Shown here in pieces: positions 1-22,097 of a stretch of 64,000 nucleotides of DNA. Under the pieces are notes generated by a model. The model had not been told where the DNA came from and made no database searches. It saw only the letters and a list, made by a program, of their open reading frames with translations. Origin of the DNA: Chrysomallon squamiferum. Lineage: Eukaryota > Mollusca > Gastropoda > Neomphalida > Peltospiridae. The translations under genes were made by a program, and so were the position numbers. The stretch's first letter is position 1. Every line of letters begins with the position of its first letter. The stretch is from contig CM022675.1 in NCBI GenBank assembly GCA_012295275.1, positions 12,996,753 through 13,060,752 on the forward strand, read 5' to 3'.

Positions 1-640
1 TATTATTATTGTAGTAATAGTAGTAATTGTTGCTATTGCTGTAATATTAATGGTAGTAGCAATAATAAGATTAGTAGTAGTAACAATAATATTAGCGATT
101 GTGTTGTTGTTGTTTTTTTTTTTTTTTATTGTTATTATATTTGTTAATTTGTGTTAGATTTCTTTTTTGTTTGTTTGTATATTTATTTATTTATTTTTAG
201 AATTCATCCATCCATACATACATATTATGTATACATGCATACAATTAATATTATAATTATTTTCCTTCTTTTTTTCTTTCTTTTTTTTTCTTTCGTATTG
301 TTATTATTATTTTTGTTTTGACTTTTTATTCTTTCATTTTTCTTTTTAATAAGTTTATATAGATTGTAGTGTTGATACTAGAGGTGGCTGTTTTAGTGGT
401 AGCGTATTACAGCAATGGTTTTAGAAGCATTTGTATAGCAGTACTATTAGAGTTGTAATTCATATAAATAACCATTGTTTTCGACGATGATTTGTTAGGG
501 AAATCTTTCTTCCTTTTTCGTTTGTGTGTGTGTCATTGACTATCATTATTATTTCATAATTATTATTATATTTTTTATTAATATTTTACTTTACTTATAA
601 TATATTCATTTATTATTTCGTTAGATTTGTTTGTCTTTAT
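1..640. other. AT-rich low-complexity stretch, no gene seen
   Basis: The stretch is dominated by degenerate ATT/TAG trinucleotides, a T-run near 114-127 and TTTA runs. I found no exon with splice sites or recognisable protein on either strand. Confidence 0.6.
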
Positions 641-644
641 GTTG

Positions 645-1110
645 CGGGGTCAATTTTCTGTAAAGCAAATCTCTCAACAGCTGTTTCGCCACAGAAAGCA
701 ATGAATTCGAACAGTAAATTCAATTAAGATAAAATCTATCTCTTCTGACCGTATTGTTTCGAACAGTGATGTACTTTGATGAGTTTCATTTCACTGACGC
801 ATAAAAAGTTTTATCACAAGTTACTGTAACCTATCAATTCATCATATTAATTTCTGAACACTATTTAATATGCTTATTCAAAATACATTTACTTGTAATC
901 TGATTTCTGATGAATCTGTCAGCTGCTTAGCATGTTTCTAACAAAAGTTAGCTCTGTATTCCTCCAAGAAGATAGCACTTCACTGAGGTGAAACCCTGTG
1001 TGCAAGACTACTTCACGTCCTATAAGTGAAATGATACAGATTCACTAACACCAGAAGAATCATAAACACCTCAGGTCTTCCACTAATTGTGGTGTTACTA
1101 CCAATAATGG
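645..1110 (+). repeat. Dispersed repeat family R2, near full copy
   Basis: This segment recurs in inverted orientation at about 15,110-15,610 and 55,020-55,510. Shared blocks include the text around 'tctgtttcgccaca', 'catgtttctaacaaaagtta' and 'gtgtgcaagactacttcac'. Shorter pieces lie near 2,685-2,900, 14,570-14,960, 44,570-44,770, 54,780-54,960 and 60,740-60,920. It has no ORF and no terminal repeats that I can define, so the class is unknown. The number of copies in 64 kb suggests either a transposable element or a piece spread by segmental duplication. Confidence 0.7.
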
Positions 1111-1868
1111 TTATTTTTGACTTTGCGGGTTTCTTCCTACACTTTGAATTAAAGGTAGGTGTCTTTCACATTCATGGGACCTTTTAATTTATCTCTAAGA
1201 TAAGACTGACAAATAAGACATCAACTTGAAGTAATTCTGGAGTTAGAAATTAAGACGAATAATCTCACATTGCAAACACAAAAACCATTTGGAATAAATG
1301 TTGCATTGGGCATATTTTTATAGATAATGAGAAGGATAACTTTCGAAATAGTTTTTAAATAGTTTAATTGATTTTAGAATATATTTTATTCTTCTAGAAG
1401 TGTATTTGTGTACACACCTTTAATGCTTCTGAATATTATTTTTAAATATTTTATGTTTGTGAACAAATGTATTTCATATAGGATGACAAAGTAATACATA
1501 CGTAGCCGAAAACACAGTAAGATAATTAAATTTAAAATTAAAGGGACCAAATACACACACACACACACACACACACACGCACGCACGCACGCACACACAG
1601 AGCAAATGATAGCGCCGTCATTTCTGTGGGAGAAATTTTCTAAATAACAAAGTTTAATTATTTTCCACACAGATGAAACAGAAGCACGTGTTTACTTACC
1701 AGGTGTGAACCCACGATATCAAATGTGTGTGCGTGGATACCTGCGTTCAGCAGGTGGCAGGAGTTAATCAAATACGTGGAGATTTTCATTTTATGACTAT
1801 AATAAATTTTGATCTGATTAGAACAGTTATATCCAGACGACCATACTATCACGTACACTGTGCTATCG

Positions 1869-1899
<31 letters not shown>

Positions 1900-1930
1900 A
1901 ACTACTACTACTACTACTACTACTACTACA

Positions 1931-1976
<46 letters not shown>

Positions 1977-2394
1977 TTATCGCAACCACAACACTTTCGT
2001 CGCCTTTTTTGTGTTATTTAAATAATTTGTTTTGATAAAATAAGAAAATGTTTGACAAATGAAATAATTAAACACACACAACTGTTTTTGTGTGCTTAGA
2101 ATTAAATTTAACTACTGCTTAAATGGTCAGTACTGTTTCGACATCTATTTCTATTAGTACTACTTCTCCCACTTCTTCTACCACTATTACTACTACTGCT
2201 TTTACTGCTACTACAACAACTATTACTACTATTCCATATCCTACTAGTTTGTACTAGGTTTAACACTAGATGTGATTGTTGTAATGGTAGAGTAAAATAT
2301 CATTAGTGTGAGTAATGAGAGTGTTAGAAGCATTAGTTGTTATGATAATAGAAATATTTCTTGTTCTGGGAGGGGGGTAGGTTACGTTTTCTTT

Positions 2395-2429
<35 letters not shown>

Positions 2430-2950
2430 CATTTTCTCCCTCTGTCTCTTTGTTGTTATTGCAATTCTTCAACACTTGTTATTATTTTATTTTATTTTAT
2501 TTTATTTTATTTTATTTTATTTATTTCATTTGTATATTTATTTATTACTTTATTAATGTTTAGCTTTACTGACATTCATCTGATTTTTTTTTTTATCTAG
2601 TTCTTTGTTGGTTTTGGTGCTGAGGGGAGTGGGTTTGATCTGTTTTATTGGAAAGCAAATATAAAAGTCAATGATGGTGACATCTGTTTCGCCACACAAA
2701 GAAATTAATTTGAACGGCAAATTAAAATAAAGATGAAATCTGTCTTTTCTGACCTTTTTGTTTCGAGAAATTGATTAATTTCAGTTCAGTCACGTTTAAA
2801 ACGTGTTATCGGTTGTTGTATTTTCTGTGCGTATGTGTGTAATTGTTTTGTTTCGAGAAATTGATTAATTTCAGTTCAGTCACGTTTAAAACGTTTTATC
2901 GTTTGTTGTATTTTCTGTGTGTATGAGTGTATTTGAGCGTCAATGGTTTT

Positions 2951-3016
<66 letters not shown>

Positions 3017-3448
3017 GGAGGCCTTGTTTGCTTTTTCTCCTTTGTTGTTTTTTTGTTGTTTTAGTTTGGGCAATCATTGCTGAATCTGTATATGTATCTT
3101 AATGGAAATGTATATGTGTAGCTGTACATAATGTCAGTGTACTTGTGTATAATACCTGACTACTTGTATATACGAGTTCATTTATATATCTGTATACGTA
3201 TATATGTAATATCTGTATCCGTGATAATTATGTGTATGTGCGTGGATAATAATAATATATGTAGACATGTACAACAGTATGTGTACCTGTAAATAATTAC
3301 TGTGTTTCTGTGTGTATGTGTGCATATGTGTCATATTTGATTATTATAACGAACTGTGCTCCAGAACCTCAACACTGCGAACTGATATTAATTTACGAAA
3401 AGGCTTTTTGCAGTATAATAAATTATAATTTACTAACCAGATAACATA

Positions 3449-3518
<70 letters not shown>

Positions 3519-3530
3519 GATGAATATTAT
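1111..3530. other. Microsatellite-rich intergenic DNA
   Basis: Contains a (CA)n tract at about 1,552-1,586, (CTA)n at about 1,869-1,976, a poly-T run at about 2,397-2,429, (TTTTA)n at about 2,478-2,522, (TG)n at about 2,953-3,012 and (CA)n at about 3,455-3,514. A short direct duplication (about 2,755-2,815 and 2,843-2,905) repeats part of family R2. The apparent ORFs here are translations of these repeats. Confidence 0.7.
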
Positions 3531-3534
3531 TGGC

Positions 3535-4260
3535 TGATAATCCAAGATGGCGACAATTTTTAAAGGTGGCCTTCAAGTTATTCTCCTGAAGTTGACTTTT
3601 AATAATATTTGTATTTGTGTGATTTGCCCGATCTAAGCTACGCTCATCTACGGAAGATCGGTAGAACCAGCAGAGACTGAGCAGTTACACTGGATCGAGT
3701 TTGTGGAACTCAGTCCCAAGTAACACCAGGAAGGCTAAAACAACAACCAATCATTTAATAAAATAAAACAAAATTCTTATTAAAACAAAAGAAACCAAAA
3801 CAGAAATAAAAGGTGTTTTTTTTTTTTTTTTGTAATTATAGACAGGGAAAAAAAAGGGTTATCCCTCCCTATCTAATATTTATACCATTATACCATACTG
3901 AATGATGTCAACATATATATATACATGTACAAAAAACAAGAAATTAACTTATTATAATGGAAACGAAAATTGGTCACTTTATTTCAGTTAGATTAGTAAA
4001 AACTGACCAAGAGTGTTACTTCAAGCAAAACGAAAATAAAATTAAAATGTAACTTTTAACAGTGTAGTTAAACTCGTAACTACATTGAATGGTTATTTTC
4101 ATTTTCTTGTTTTATAATAGATTTGTGAGAAAAGTCATTTACTTAGGGGGCTATAATGGTATGAATTCTGGATTTTACTTATCTATTATAAACTAGGATT
4201 TCAGATTTCAGAGCCTATTGTATTCTCCAGTAAGGCTTAAGATAGATTTATTTTCTTTAT
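3535..4260 (+). repeat. Dispersed repeat R1, diverged fragment of the 2.85 kb unit
   Basis: Shares blocks with the tandem array further right: the 'ctacggaagat...cagttacactgg...gtggaact' segment, 'caggaaggctaaaacaac', 'tttatttcagttagattagt' and 'acagtgtagttaaa'. A similar diverged fragment is at about 13,955-14,190. It is non-coding. Confidence 0.65.
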
Positions 4261-4857
4261 CCATTTTCTTATTTGGGTTTTTACTTTAAAATAAAATAAT
4301 AAGAAATAAAAATTGAAAAGTAAATTCATTAAATGTCGTGATTAAAATAAAAACTACTTAGAATTTCATTTCTTTCACTTTGATTTGTTTCTGTTTTGGA
4401 CGGATTCCCAATCTCTTCAGAAGGGCAAACCAAATCCTGCGTCAATGCACTTCAGAAATTAGTTAACCTTTTTACTCCCCATCTTTTAGAATTGAAAATA
4501 AATTTATCATCAGCGTAATGCAGCAGCGTTCAATAACACAATCTGGATATTAATTATACTAATTCTATTCAACGGTTCCTGTCTGAAAATTTCAACTAAA
4601 ATCTGGTGTTCAAGAATGTCGTTTAGCTATGACTCAGTCTTTCGTTCAAATTCAGCTTTATTTCAAAATGGATTGATCTCCACTCGATTAATTTAACTGC
4701 CAGCTATTCACTCTGAGTCGAATCGATGGTTCAACGAGACAATAACAGAAAGTATTGTTACTAGAAACATACACTTACATATAGATACAAATACACACAC
4801 CCTCCTTACAAATGACAAATACGAAAGCCTCTGCAGTATAGTCAAAGACTATTAAAT

Positions 4858-12201
<7,344 letters not shown>

Positions 12202-12559
12202 GACAGAAATCAGTCGTACCGTACGAAATCCTACAATAATCTGAGCCCAAGTATTATCTGTTTAATACAGTTTTTGCGTCACTAGTGGTGAAGCGAAATA
12301 AAAATGCTGATCTGCGTCGTAAATATTAATAATTCAACATCACTGACATATCGTGTTGCTGCCAAAAGATCAATTATGATGATTTTTTTCACCGAAAAAT
12401 TAAATATTACTAACACAGTAAAAAGCTTTGCATGTATGAACAAGAAAAAAAAAATACAGTTTTTATTTATGCGCTAAATATAATACTGCTGCATAATAAG
12501 AGCAGAATTTGGTTTAAAAATCCGGCAGTCGTAATAACGGATAAAATATTTGAGTCGTA

Positions 12560-12800
12560 ATACAAATAACAGGATTGTAGATATAACAGGTGACATGAGA
12601 CAACAAATAGGATATGTTACTCAGAACTGTTGAAAGGATAGGTCATATAGGACTGTTGATGGGCTAGGCTACACAGGATCGCAGCTGTATAGGACTGTTG
12701 ATTTTAGATAGGATGGTTTTCGTAGGAATAAAAAGAATAAAAAGACAGGACTTAAGACAGGCTAGATTACACAAAACAGTAGACAGGATAGGCCTTTGTT
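12560..12800. repeat. Degenerate minisatellite based on 'aggactgttga'
   Basis: Imperfect units of roughly 30 bp contain 'aggactgttga' and 'ggataggtta' variants. A second tract is at about 57,418-57,700 and a single unit is at about 59,163-59,192. The tracts lie beyond the duplicated signal-peptide exons, so they probably travelled with that duplication. Confidence 0.55.
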
Positions 12801-13329
12801 GAAGCTACAGTTTTACAATTAAGAACTGCTGGAAAGTTGGCAACTCGACTTTGAAATACGCCAGCAGAAAATGTTCCTTTTTGACAGGACAGAAATCTGC
12901 AATAAAATATGCTGATTCCGTCTCCCATTTTGTTGGTCTGTGAAATGTTGTGAGATTTCATTGTTTATCTTTTATGAAATAAGCTGCAATGTAATCCCCT
13001 ATTTTTCATCATTTGCTGTGTTTGACTGCTTTACTAACATATAACAACAGGTGCGGGCACAGTGAGTTGACCACGTTCAAATCAGAAAGGCTGGAGAAAT
13101 AAAAAATTGAAATTTAATTAGAGAAAATAAGTAAATAAACATTATAATACACATTTGTTTAACAGACATTTGACATCTGTATCTGAAGTGCATGTAAAAA
13201 TGACACACACTCACACACACACACACACACACATTCACACACATACACACATATATAACAGACATATATTCTGATAGATAAAAAAAACAAAAACATTTAA
13301 AACATTAATAATAATTTATGATTTATTAA

Positions 13330-13710
13330 CCACACCAGCCAAATTGTATTTTTGTGCTAAAACAATCGGCTAGATTTTAAGCCTGAAGCATGGATTTATA
13401 GTCATGTCAGTTTCACCAAAACGTAAATATAACGACTGATGTCCTGTAAGGGTACTGATCAATTAGGCCATGTTACACCATTCAGCAAAAGTAAATTTCT
13501 CAGAGACAGATGATGTTGTTGACCATGTTAATATAAAAGCCTGCTGGACACTTCTTTAATAAGCAGTCTCTGCTTTAACTGAAATGATCTCCAGAAAGTC
13601 TTCATGCTACAGATCTGATCTGTAGGAAAATCTTTCTCCGATGATCAGCTGTGAAGTTCAGATAGACTCAGGTAACTAATTTTACTTCTTTTTTTTTTTT
13701 TTTTTCAAGA
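13330..13710 (+). promoter_or_regulatory. TATA promoter and leader, copy 1 of 3
   Basis: TATAAAAG at 13532-13539 is followed about 30 bp later by a conserved 'taataagcagtctctgctttaactg' block. The whole segment recurs at about 45,100-45,470 and 61,090-61,400. Conservation of TATA box, spacing and leader in three copies suggests a real core promoter. The only ORF close downstream is the short one at 13,718. Upstream there is nothing that looks like another gene. Confidence 0.5.
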
Positions 13711-13717
13711 AACAGAC

Positions 13718-13945
13718 ATGAGTGAGATCTCAAACTTCAGAGATAACCTGAAGAGTGACGTCAAGATCCGGGAATTAAAGGGAGAAAGGAACTTAAATTC
13801 AGACTTGAAAGAGAAATCTCAACAAGACTCGGACGTTAAAGAGAGATCTACGGTAATGGATAAGAGAAATATCCTGCATATTATGATAGAAACATCAAAT
13901 CTGACACAGTTTTTCTCCAGTAGATTAAAATCAAATGCATTTTGA
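13718..13945 (+). CDS. Short hydrophilic ORF downstream of the TATA promoter
   Basis: A 75-codon ORF starts about 180 bp after TATAAAAG. The protein is highly charged (MSEISNFRDNLKSDVK, then Lys/Glu-rich) and has no recognisable domain. A possible GTAATG donor at 13,853 would end an exon in phase 0 after 45 codons. Its DNA contains loose internal repeats (two versions of 'gac.t.aaagagaaatct'), and the other two promoter copies lack this ORF. It may be a real micro-protein exon or a chance ORF. Confidence 0.25.
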   Translation: MSEISNFRDNLKSDVKIRELKGERNLNSDLKEKSQQDSDVKERSTVMDKRNILHIMIETSNLTQFFSSRLKSNAF

Positions 13946-13954
13946 AAATCAAAA

Positions 13955-15100
13955 ATGGCGGCCATTTTTCAAGATGGTCTTCGAGTTATTCTCCAGAAGT
14001 TGATTTTTTTGGTAATATTTGTAACAAAAATTATCTTATTATAATGGAAAGGAAAATCTGTCACTTTATTTCAGTTAGATTAGTAAAAACTGACCACGAG
14101 TGTAACTTCAAGCAAAACGAAAATAAATTTAAAATGTAGCTTTTAACAGTGTAGTTAAATTCGTAACCATACTGAATAGATATTTTCATTTTCTTGTTTT
14201 AAATGACTTGATCAAACATCAGTCATTATGAAAAAAAAAGATGGATGTAATATTTGAAAGTACAAAAGAATTATTTTTATTACAACTACCAATATTACTT
14301 CTGCTACTATACAAATGATTTTAATGCTGTCATTACTAATACTACTGGTATTTTACGCTACCGGTACAATAACCACTTCTAGTCTATTACTACTACATCT
14401 GCTACACTAATAAAGGAAAAAAAAGATGAAATATTAAATACTGCTGTTTTATCTTTTCCATCTTTTTTGTTTTTTGTTTGTTCTTTTACTACTTTATGTA
14501 TGTGCATATATACATATAGAGAAAGTAATTTGAATAAATGCTGTAGTTAATTTAAGAAGAACTATTTAGTTTAGCTTTATTTGGTAAACAGAATGTGTAA
14601 TAACACAGAGCTTCAGCTCAGTAAAGTATTATCTTCTTAGAGATATTTTTAGTTACTGGCAGATTCATCAGAAACGAAATTAGAAATACAGCTTCATATC
14701 TTTGTAATCATTTTCAATAACAGTAACAAAAATTGTTAAAATATTAAATAGGCGCAACATGGTAAAATTGATATTTGTAAAATGACGTGTCAGACAGTGT
14801 TTAATAAACGTGACTGAACTCAAATTCATCTCTGTATATCCCTTCTCGATAGAAAGGTCAGGACACACAGATTTTGCCTTCAATTTAATTTAGTTTTCAT
14901 ACTGTGATGAAACAGATGCTGTGTTTAAAACACTGACAAAAAAAAAAAAAGACACGTGCAACAATAAAGAATAAATAAAAAAGATATATATGTTTGTAAA
15001 ATCACAATAAAAACGAAGAAACAAAAAAAAAAATAAAAACCTAAAAATACCCCCCAACAATACAACAACAAAATACAGTTATAATTATAAAAAGAAAACA
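13955..15100. other. Repeat fragments, no gene
   Basis: A diverged R1 fragment occupies about 13,955-14,190 and a diverged R2 fragment about 14,570-14,960. Between them are degenerate TAC/ACT trinucleotides. No exon recognised. Confidence 0.5.
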
Positions 15101-15109
15101 ACTATCTTT

Positions 15110-15610
15110 AATTTAAAAGCTAGAAAATATGCACAAACTCTGAAACGACCACCACTGGTACAAAGGCCACAATTAGTGAAATATATGAAGTGTTTATGAT
15201 TCTTCTGGTGTTAGTGAATCTATATCATTTCATTTACAGGATGTGAAGTAGTCTTGCACACAGGGTTTCAGCTCAGTGAAGTGTTATCTTCTTGGAGGAA
15301 TACAGAGCTAACTTTTGTTAGAAACATGTTAAGCAGCTGAGAGATTAACCAGAAACTAGATTACAAGTAAATGTATTTTGAGAAAGTGAATTTTTTTATA
15401 AACTTATTAAACGTTGTTCAGAAATTAACAACTTGGTAAATTTCTACATTTGTAAAGAGCCGTGACATAAAACATTTTAAACGTGACTCAACTGAAATTA
15501 ATCTAATTCGTTTCTCGAATCAAAAACGTCAGAACAGAAAAAAATGTATCTTTAGTTTAATTTGCCGTTCAAATTAATTTCTTTCTGTGGCGATACAGAT
15601 GTTGAAGAAC
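15110..15610 (-). repeat. Dispersed repeat R2, inverted copy
   Basis: Reverse complement of the 645-1,110 family and nearly identical to 55,020-55,510. It includes the long matching block 'gaagtagtcttgcacacagggtttcagctcag'. It ends near an (AAC)n/(AAT)n tract at about 15,690-15,758 that begins the tandem array. Confidence 0.75.
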
Positions 15611-15688
15611 ATTTACAGATATATCTGTTTTGAAGACAATCGACCGAAAAAAAAATCAAACGAATAATACATACGAGTAATGAACCGT

Positions 15689-15724
<36 letters not shown>

Positions 15725-15760
<36 letters not shown>

Positions 15761-16311
15761 TGTCATTATATGGAGAAGAAAAGAAACTAAACCTCAGAAA
15801 AAAAAATAATAAATAAAAAAATAAAAATAAACACCAAAATATATAAAGTATATTACTCTACCACTACAACCGCCACGTCTGTTGATATTACTACAACATC
15901 GACTACAGAAATAAAAGAATGAAAAAATTAAATATTAAATACTGTTCAGAAATTAATAGCATGATAAATTTACACATTTGTAAAGAAACGTGTCCTAAAA
16001 CGTTTCAAACGTGACTAAACGCAAATTCGTCATTTTTAGAAACAAAGGTCAGAATATACAGATATTATCTAAAAACAATATCGAACCAAATAAGAAATGA
16101 ATTCGTTTGCTGAATTAAATTAAAGATAAAATCTGATTACTACCATCTGTTAAACGCACATACGTGGTAACTCTCCAAGTAATTCTTTTTGATCAATTTT
16201 TTTTTTAAACTAAACCTTTTCACCTTGAAAATATCTTCTATAGAAATATCGGGGTTCCCATTTTCTGTTATATATGTCTGTGCATCTGTACATATGTATG
16301 CAAGTATGTAA

Positions 16312-16353
<42 letters not shown>

Positions 16354-18590
16354 TACAACAACAAACACAAAAATAATAATAATCACAACATTACTAAATA
16401 AATAAAAAAGGAAATAAGATAAAAGTGATCATGAAGGTTGAGAATACAAAGAACAAAACAAAATCAAAATAAGAAAGCAAGAAACTATAAAAAAAAATGT
16501 TTATTACTTCTACTATTATTCTTGTTACTGCTACTACTACTATCATTCCAGTTACAACAAAAAAAAAAAAAAAAACAGCAACAACAACAACAACAACAAT
16601 AATAATAATAATAATCATAATCATAATCTTAATAACAATAATAATAATATGCGTTTTCAATGAAATTTAAAATATTTTTCGTTTGACTGATTTGACTTAG
16701 GGTAATGGACTTTGTATATTTTAATTTGCACGAGATGTTTTATGTCACATATGTTATATTTTTCAGACCATCCCTTTATCTTTCTCAGCAGTAAATCCTA
16801 CCTTGTTTTAAGCGTAGGCTCAAAGGCCATAACATGAAAACATTTGTGTTTTTGGAAAGTAAAGGCAAATTAATTCACTTTAATTATTCTTCTAACATTC
16901 TTTTTGGTACACCAGTGCGATATGCAGTTATATCGAGTAATCTTTCAAAGTAAATTGTTAATTTGACTTCTCTAATCTCTTGTAATGACTACTGTGTTTG
17001 GATTCACTTTTAATACTTCTGCGATTTCCTTGATCTAAGCGCGGATTCCTATGTTTTCGAGCCTGCTGGTGAGGATTTTCTTGTTTTCAAAGCCAACTTT
17101 AGTGATTGACTGCAATATGACTGCAATATGACTGCAATATGCTACGGAAGATTGTTACAGAGTCTTAGCAGTTATACTGCACCGAGTTCGTGGAACTGAG
17201 TCCCAGATAACATCAGGAAGGCTAAAACAACTTATTAATTAATTAATGACATAAAATAAAATACTGTTATTATTTTAAACTTATTAAAACAAAAGAAACC
17301 GAAATAAAACCCATAAAAATGTTTTGTGTAATTATAGAAAAAAAAAAAAAAAAAAAAATGATTTACCCCCACCCATAGCAAATTTTTATACATTATCACA
17401 TATTGAAGTCAGCATTACATACACGTGTGTATCATATTTTAAATATTAGAAAGGAAAGGAAAACCAGTATTTTATTTCAGTTAGATTAGTAAAAACTGAC
17501 CATCGATGATACGTCTAGCAAAATAAAAATAAAATTAAAAGGTAACTTGAACTAGTGTAGTTAAATTCATAACTCTATTGAACAGTTTTTATTTAATTTT
17601 TTAATGTTAATGACATATCAAATATCATTACGGACGTATTATTCCAATCGGAAACTGAAGTTACAAAATAACGTTTTGCAGTGATAAAGAGTACTTGCAA
17701 ATATAGAAGAGAAAGAAACAAAATTATAATAGATCTGTGACAAAAATGATTTTTTTAGAGGGCAATATTGGGGTGTTTTCTGTGTACATTATTATATTTT
17801 ATTATTATTTATTTATTATCAAATAGGATTTCAGATCTCAGTGCCTCACCCAGATGGAGGTAACAAATATATCTTTTGTGCTGTTATATTGTCCAATACG
17901 GTTTAATAGATTTATTTTTATCTATATGTGTTTTTATATATATGTGTTTTCAAAGAAAACCAAAAATTAATGTGCTGTTCAAGAGAGTCATTTAGAAGTC
18001 ACACAGTCCTTTTTTCTTTTTTTTTTCAAAAATAACTGGTCTCCCTAAGACAATTAATTTAACTTGTCATCAGAATTTTTTTGCGATCTAGAAAAATGTT
18101 TCCACGTGTTAGCTCTTTATGTTTTTATCTGGGTCAACCCTTTCTTTCTGTTGTCTACTCTTTGTTTGCTACAAAATATCGTGTATTAATTCTTTAATGA
18201 CACATATTATTTAGTATGTCACAGCTTACTACACGTTTGCTGTGTGTGTTTTATGTTCAGTTCTCTGAAAGATGTTGATGTTATTTACATACATAACAAA
18301 GTCGAGGAAGCAGAAATGGTAATGTTAGTATCAACTGTTAGACCGAAAGTGTTTCGACTACATATGTCTTAGAGAACGTTCAGACCTGTTTGCACGTGCA
18401 TCCTCACGTGATCCATACACATATGTTCTGTGTCATTTCCGATTTTGACAGTTTCGAAGAAGGTCGATTAACTACAGTGAAATATTGGTTCTCTCAACCT
18501 TTTTTGCATTCTATTAATGGCAATAATAATAATTACTAATAATAATAATGAAATAATAATGATAATAATAACAATAATAGCAATTTTATT

Positions 18591-18631
<41 letters not shown>

Positions 18632-19184
18632 TGTCATTATATGGAGAAGAGAAGAAACTAAACCTCAGAAAAAAAAAAAAAAATAAAAATAAAAATAAAC
18701 ACCAAAATATATAAAGTATATTGCTCTACCACTACAACCGCCACATCTGTTGATATTACTACAACATCTACTACAGAAATAAAAGAATGAAAAAATTAAA
18801 TATTAAATATTGTTCAGAAACTAATAGCATGATAAATTTACACATTTGTAAAGAAACGTGTCCTAAAACGTTTCAAACGTGACTAAACGCAAATTCATCA
18901 TTTTTTAGAAACAAAGGTCAGAATATACAGATATTATCTAAAAACAATATCGAACCAAATAAGAAATGAATTCGTTTGCTGAATTAAATTAAAGATAAAA
19001 TCTGATTGCTACCATCTGTTAAACGCACATACGTGGTAACTCTCCAAGTAATTCTTTTTGATCAATTTTTTTTTTTTAAACTAAACCTTTTCACCTTGAA
19101 AATATCTTCTATAGAAATATCGGGGTTCCCATTTTCTGTTATATATGTCTGTGCATCTGTACATATGTATGCAAGTAATGTAAA

Positions 19185-19237
<53 letters not shown>

Positions 19238-21480
19238 TACAACAACAAACACAAAAATAATAATAATCACAACATTACTAAATAAATAAAAAAGGAAATA
19301 AGATAAAAGTGATCATGAAGGTTGAGAATACAAAGAACAAAACAAAATCAAAATAAGAAAGCAAGAAACTATAAAAAAAATGTTTATTACTTCTACTATT
19401 ATTCTTGTTACTGCTACTACTACTATCATTTCAGTTACAAAAACAAAAACAAAAACAAAAACAGCAACAACAACAACAACAACAATAATAATAATCATAA
19501 TCATAATCTTAATAACAATAATAATAATATGCGTTTTCAATGAAATTTAAAATATTTTTCGTTTGACTGATTTGACTTAGGGTAATGGACTTTGTATATT
19601 TTAATTTGCACGAGATGTTTTATGTCACATATGTTATATTTTTCAGACCATCCCTTTATCTTTCTCAGCAGTAAATCCTACCTTGTTTTAAGCGTAGGCT
19701 CAAAGGCCATAACATGAAAACATTTGTGTTTTTGGAAAGTAAAGGCAAATTAATTCACTTTAATTATTCTTCTAACATTCTTTTTGGTACACCAGTGCGA
19801 TATGCAGTTATATCGAGTAATCTTTCAAAGTAAATTGTTAATTTGACTTCTCTAATCTCTTGTAATGACTACTGTGTTTGGATTCACTTTTAATACTTCT
19901 GCGATTTCCTTGATCTAAGCGCGGATTCCTATGTTTTCGAGCCTGCTGGTGAGGATTTTCTTGTTTTCAAAGCCAACTTTAGTGATTGACTGCAATATGA
20001 CTGCAATATGACTGCAATATGCTACGGAAGATTGTTACAGAGTCTTAGCAGTTATACTGCACCGAGTTCGTGGAACTGAGTCCCAGATAACATCAGGAAG
20101 GCTAAAACAACTTATTAATTAATTAATGACATAAAATAAAATACTGTTATTATTTTAAACTTATTAAAACAAAAGAAACCGAAATAAAACCCATAAAAAT
20201 GTTTTGTGTAATTATAGAAAATCTAAAAAAAAAAAAAAAAAAAAAAAAAATGATTTACCCCCACCCATAGCAAATTTTTATACATTATCACATATTGAAG
20301 TCAGCATTACATACACGTGTGTATCATATTTTAAATATTAGAAAGGAAAGGAAAACCAGTATTTTATTTCAGTTAGATTAGTAAAAACTGACCATCGATG
20401 ATACGTCTAGCAAAATAAAAATAAAATTAAAAGGTAACTTGAACTAGTGTAGTTAAATTCATAACTCTGTTGAACAGTTTTTATTTATTTAATTTTTTAA
20501 TGTTAATGACATATCAAATATCATTACGGACGTATTATTCCAATCGGAAACTGAAGTTACAAAATAACGTTTTGCAGTGATAAAGAGTACTTGCAAATAT
20601 GGAAGAGAAAGAAACAAAATTATAATAGATCTGTGACAAAAATGATTTTTTTAGAGGGCAATATTGGGGTGTTTTCTGTGTACATTATTATATTTTATTA
20701 TTATTTATTTATTATCAAATAGGATTTCAGATCTCAGTGCCTCACGCAGGTGGAGGTAACAAATATGTCTTTTGTGCTGTTATATTGTCCAATACGGTTT
20801 AATAGATTTATTTTTATCTATATGTGTTTTTATATATGTGTGTTTTCAAAGAAAACCAAAAATTAATGTGCTGTTCAAGAGAGTCATTTAGAAGTCACAC
20901 AGTCCTTTTTTCTTTTTTTTTCAAAAATAACTGGTCTTCCTAAGACAATTAATTTAATTTGTCATCAGAATTTTTTTGCAATCTAGAAAAATGATTCCAC
21001 GTGTTAGCTCTTTATGTTTTTATCTGGGTCAACCCTTTCTTTCTGTTGTCTACTCTTTGTTTGCTACAAAATATCGTGTATTAATTCTTTAATGACACAT
21101 ATTATTTAGTATGTCACAGCTTACTACACGTTTGCTGTGTGTGTTTTATGTTCAGTTCTCTGAAAGATGTTGATGTTATTTACATACATAACAAAGTCGA
21201 GGAAGTAAAAACAGTAATGTTAGTATCAACTGTTAGACCGAGCGTGTTTCGACTACATATGTCTTAGAGAACGTTCAGACCTGTTTGCACGTGCATCCTC
21301 ACGTGATCCGTACACATGTGTTCTGTGTCATTTCCGATTTTGACAGTTTCGAAGAAGGTCGATTAACTACAGTGAAACATTGGTTCTCTCAACCTTTTTT
21401 GCATTCTATTAATGGCAATAATAATAATTACTAATAATGATAATGAAATAATAATGATAATAATAACAATAATAGCAATT

Positions 21481-21515
<35 letters not shown>

Positions 21516-22065
21516 TGTCATTATATGGAGAAGAGAAGAAACTAAACCTCAGAAAAAAAAAAAAATAAAAATAAAAAATAAACACCAAAATATATAAAGT
21601 ATTTTACTCTACCACTACAACCGCCATGTCTGTTGATATTACTACAACATCTACTACAGTAATAAAAGAATGAAAAAATTAAATATTAAATATTGTTCAG
21701 AAATTAATAACATGATCAATTCATACATTTGTAAAGAAACGTGTCCTAAAACGTTTCAAATGTGACTAAACGCAAATTCATCATTTTTAGAAACAAAGGT
21801 CAGAATATACAGATATTATCTAAAAACAACATCGAACCAAATAAGAAATGAATTCGTTTGCTGTATTAAATTAAAGATAAAATCTGATTGCTACCATCTG
21901 TTAAACGCACATACGTGGTAACTCTGCAAGTAATTCTTTTTGATCAATTTTTTTTTTTAAACTAAACCTTTTCACCTTGAAAATATCTTCTATAGAAATA
22001 TCGGGGTTCCCATTTTCTGTTATATATGTCTGTGCATCTGTACATATGTATGCAAGTAATGTAAA

Positions 22066-22097
<32 letters not shown>

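Noticed and set aside
13672-13709. Intron between the promoter leader and the short ORF
   Set aside because: GT and AG are present, but 38 nt is too short for a usual animal intron and the poly-T run makes the acceptor uninformative.
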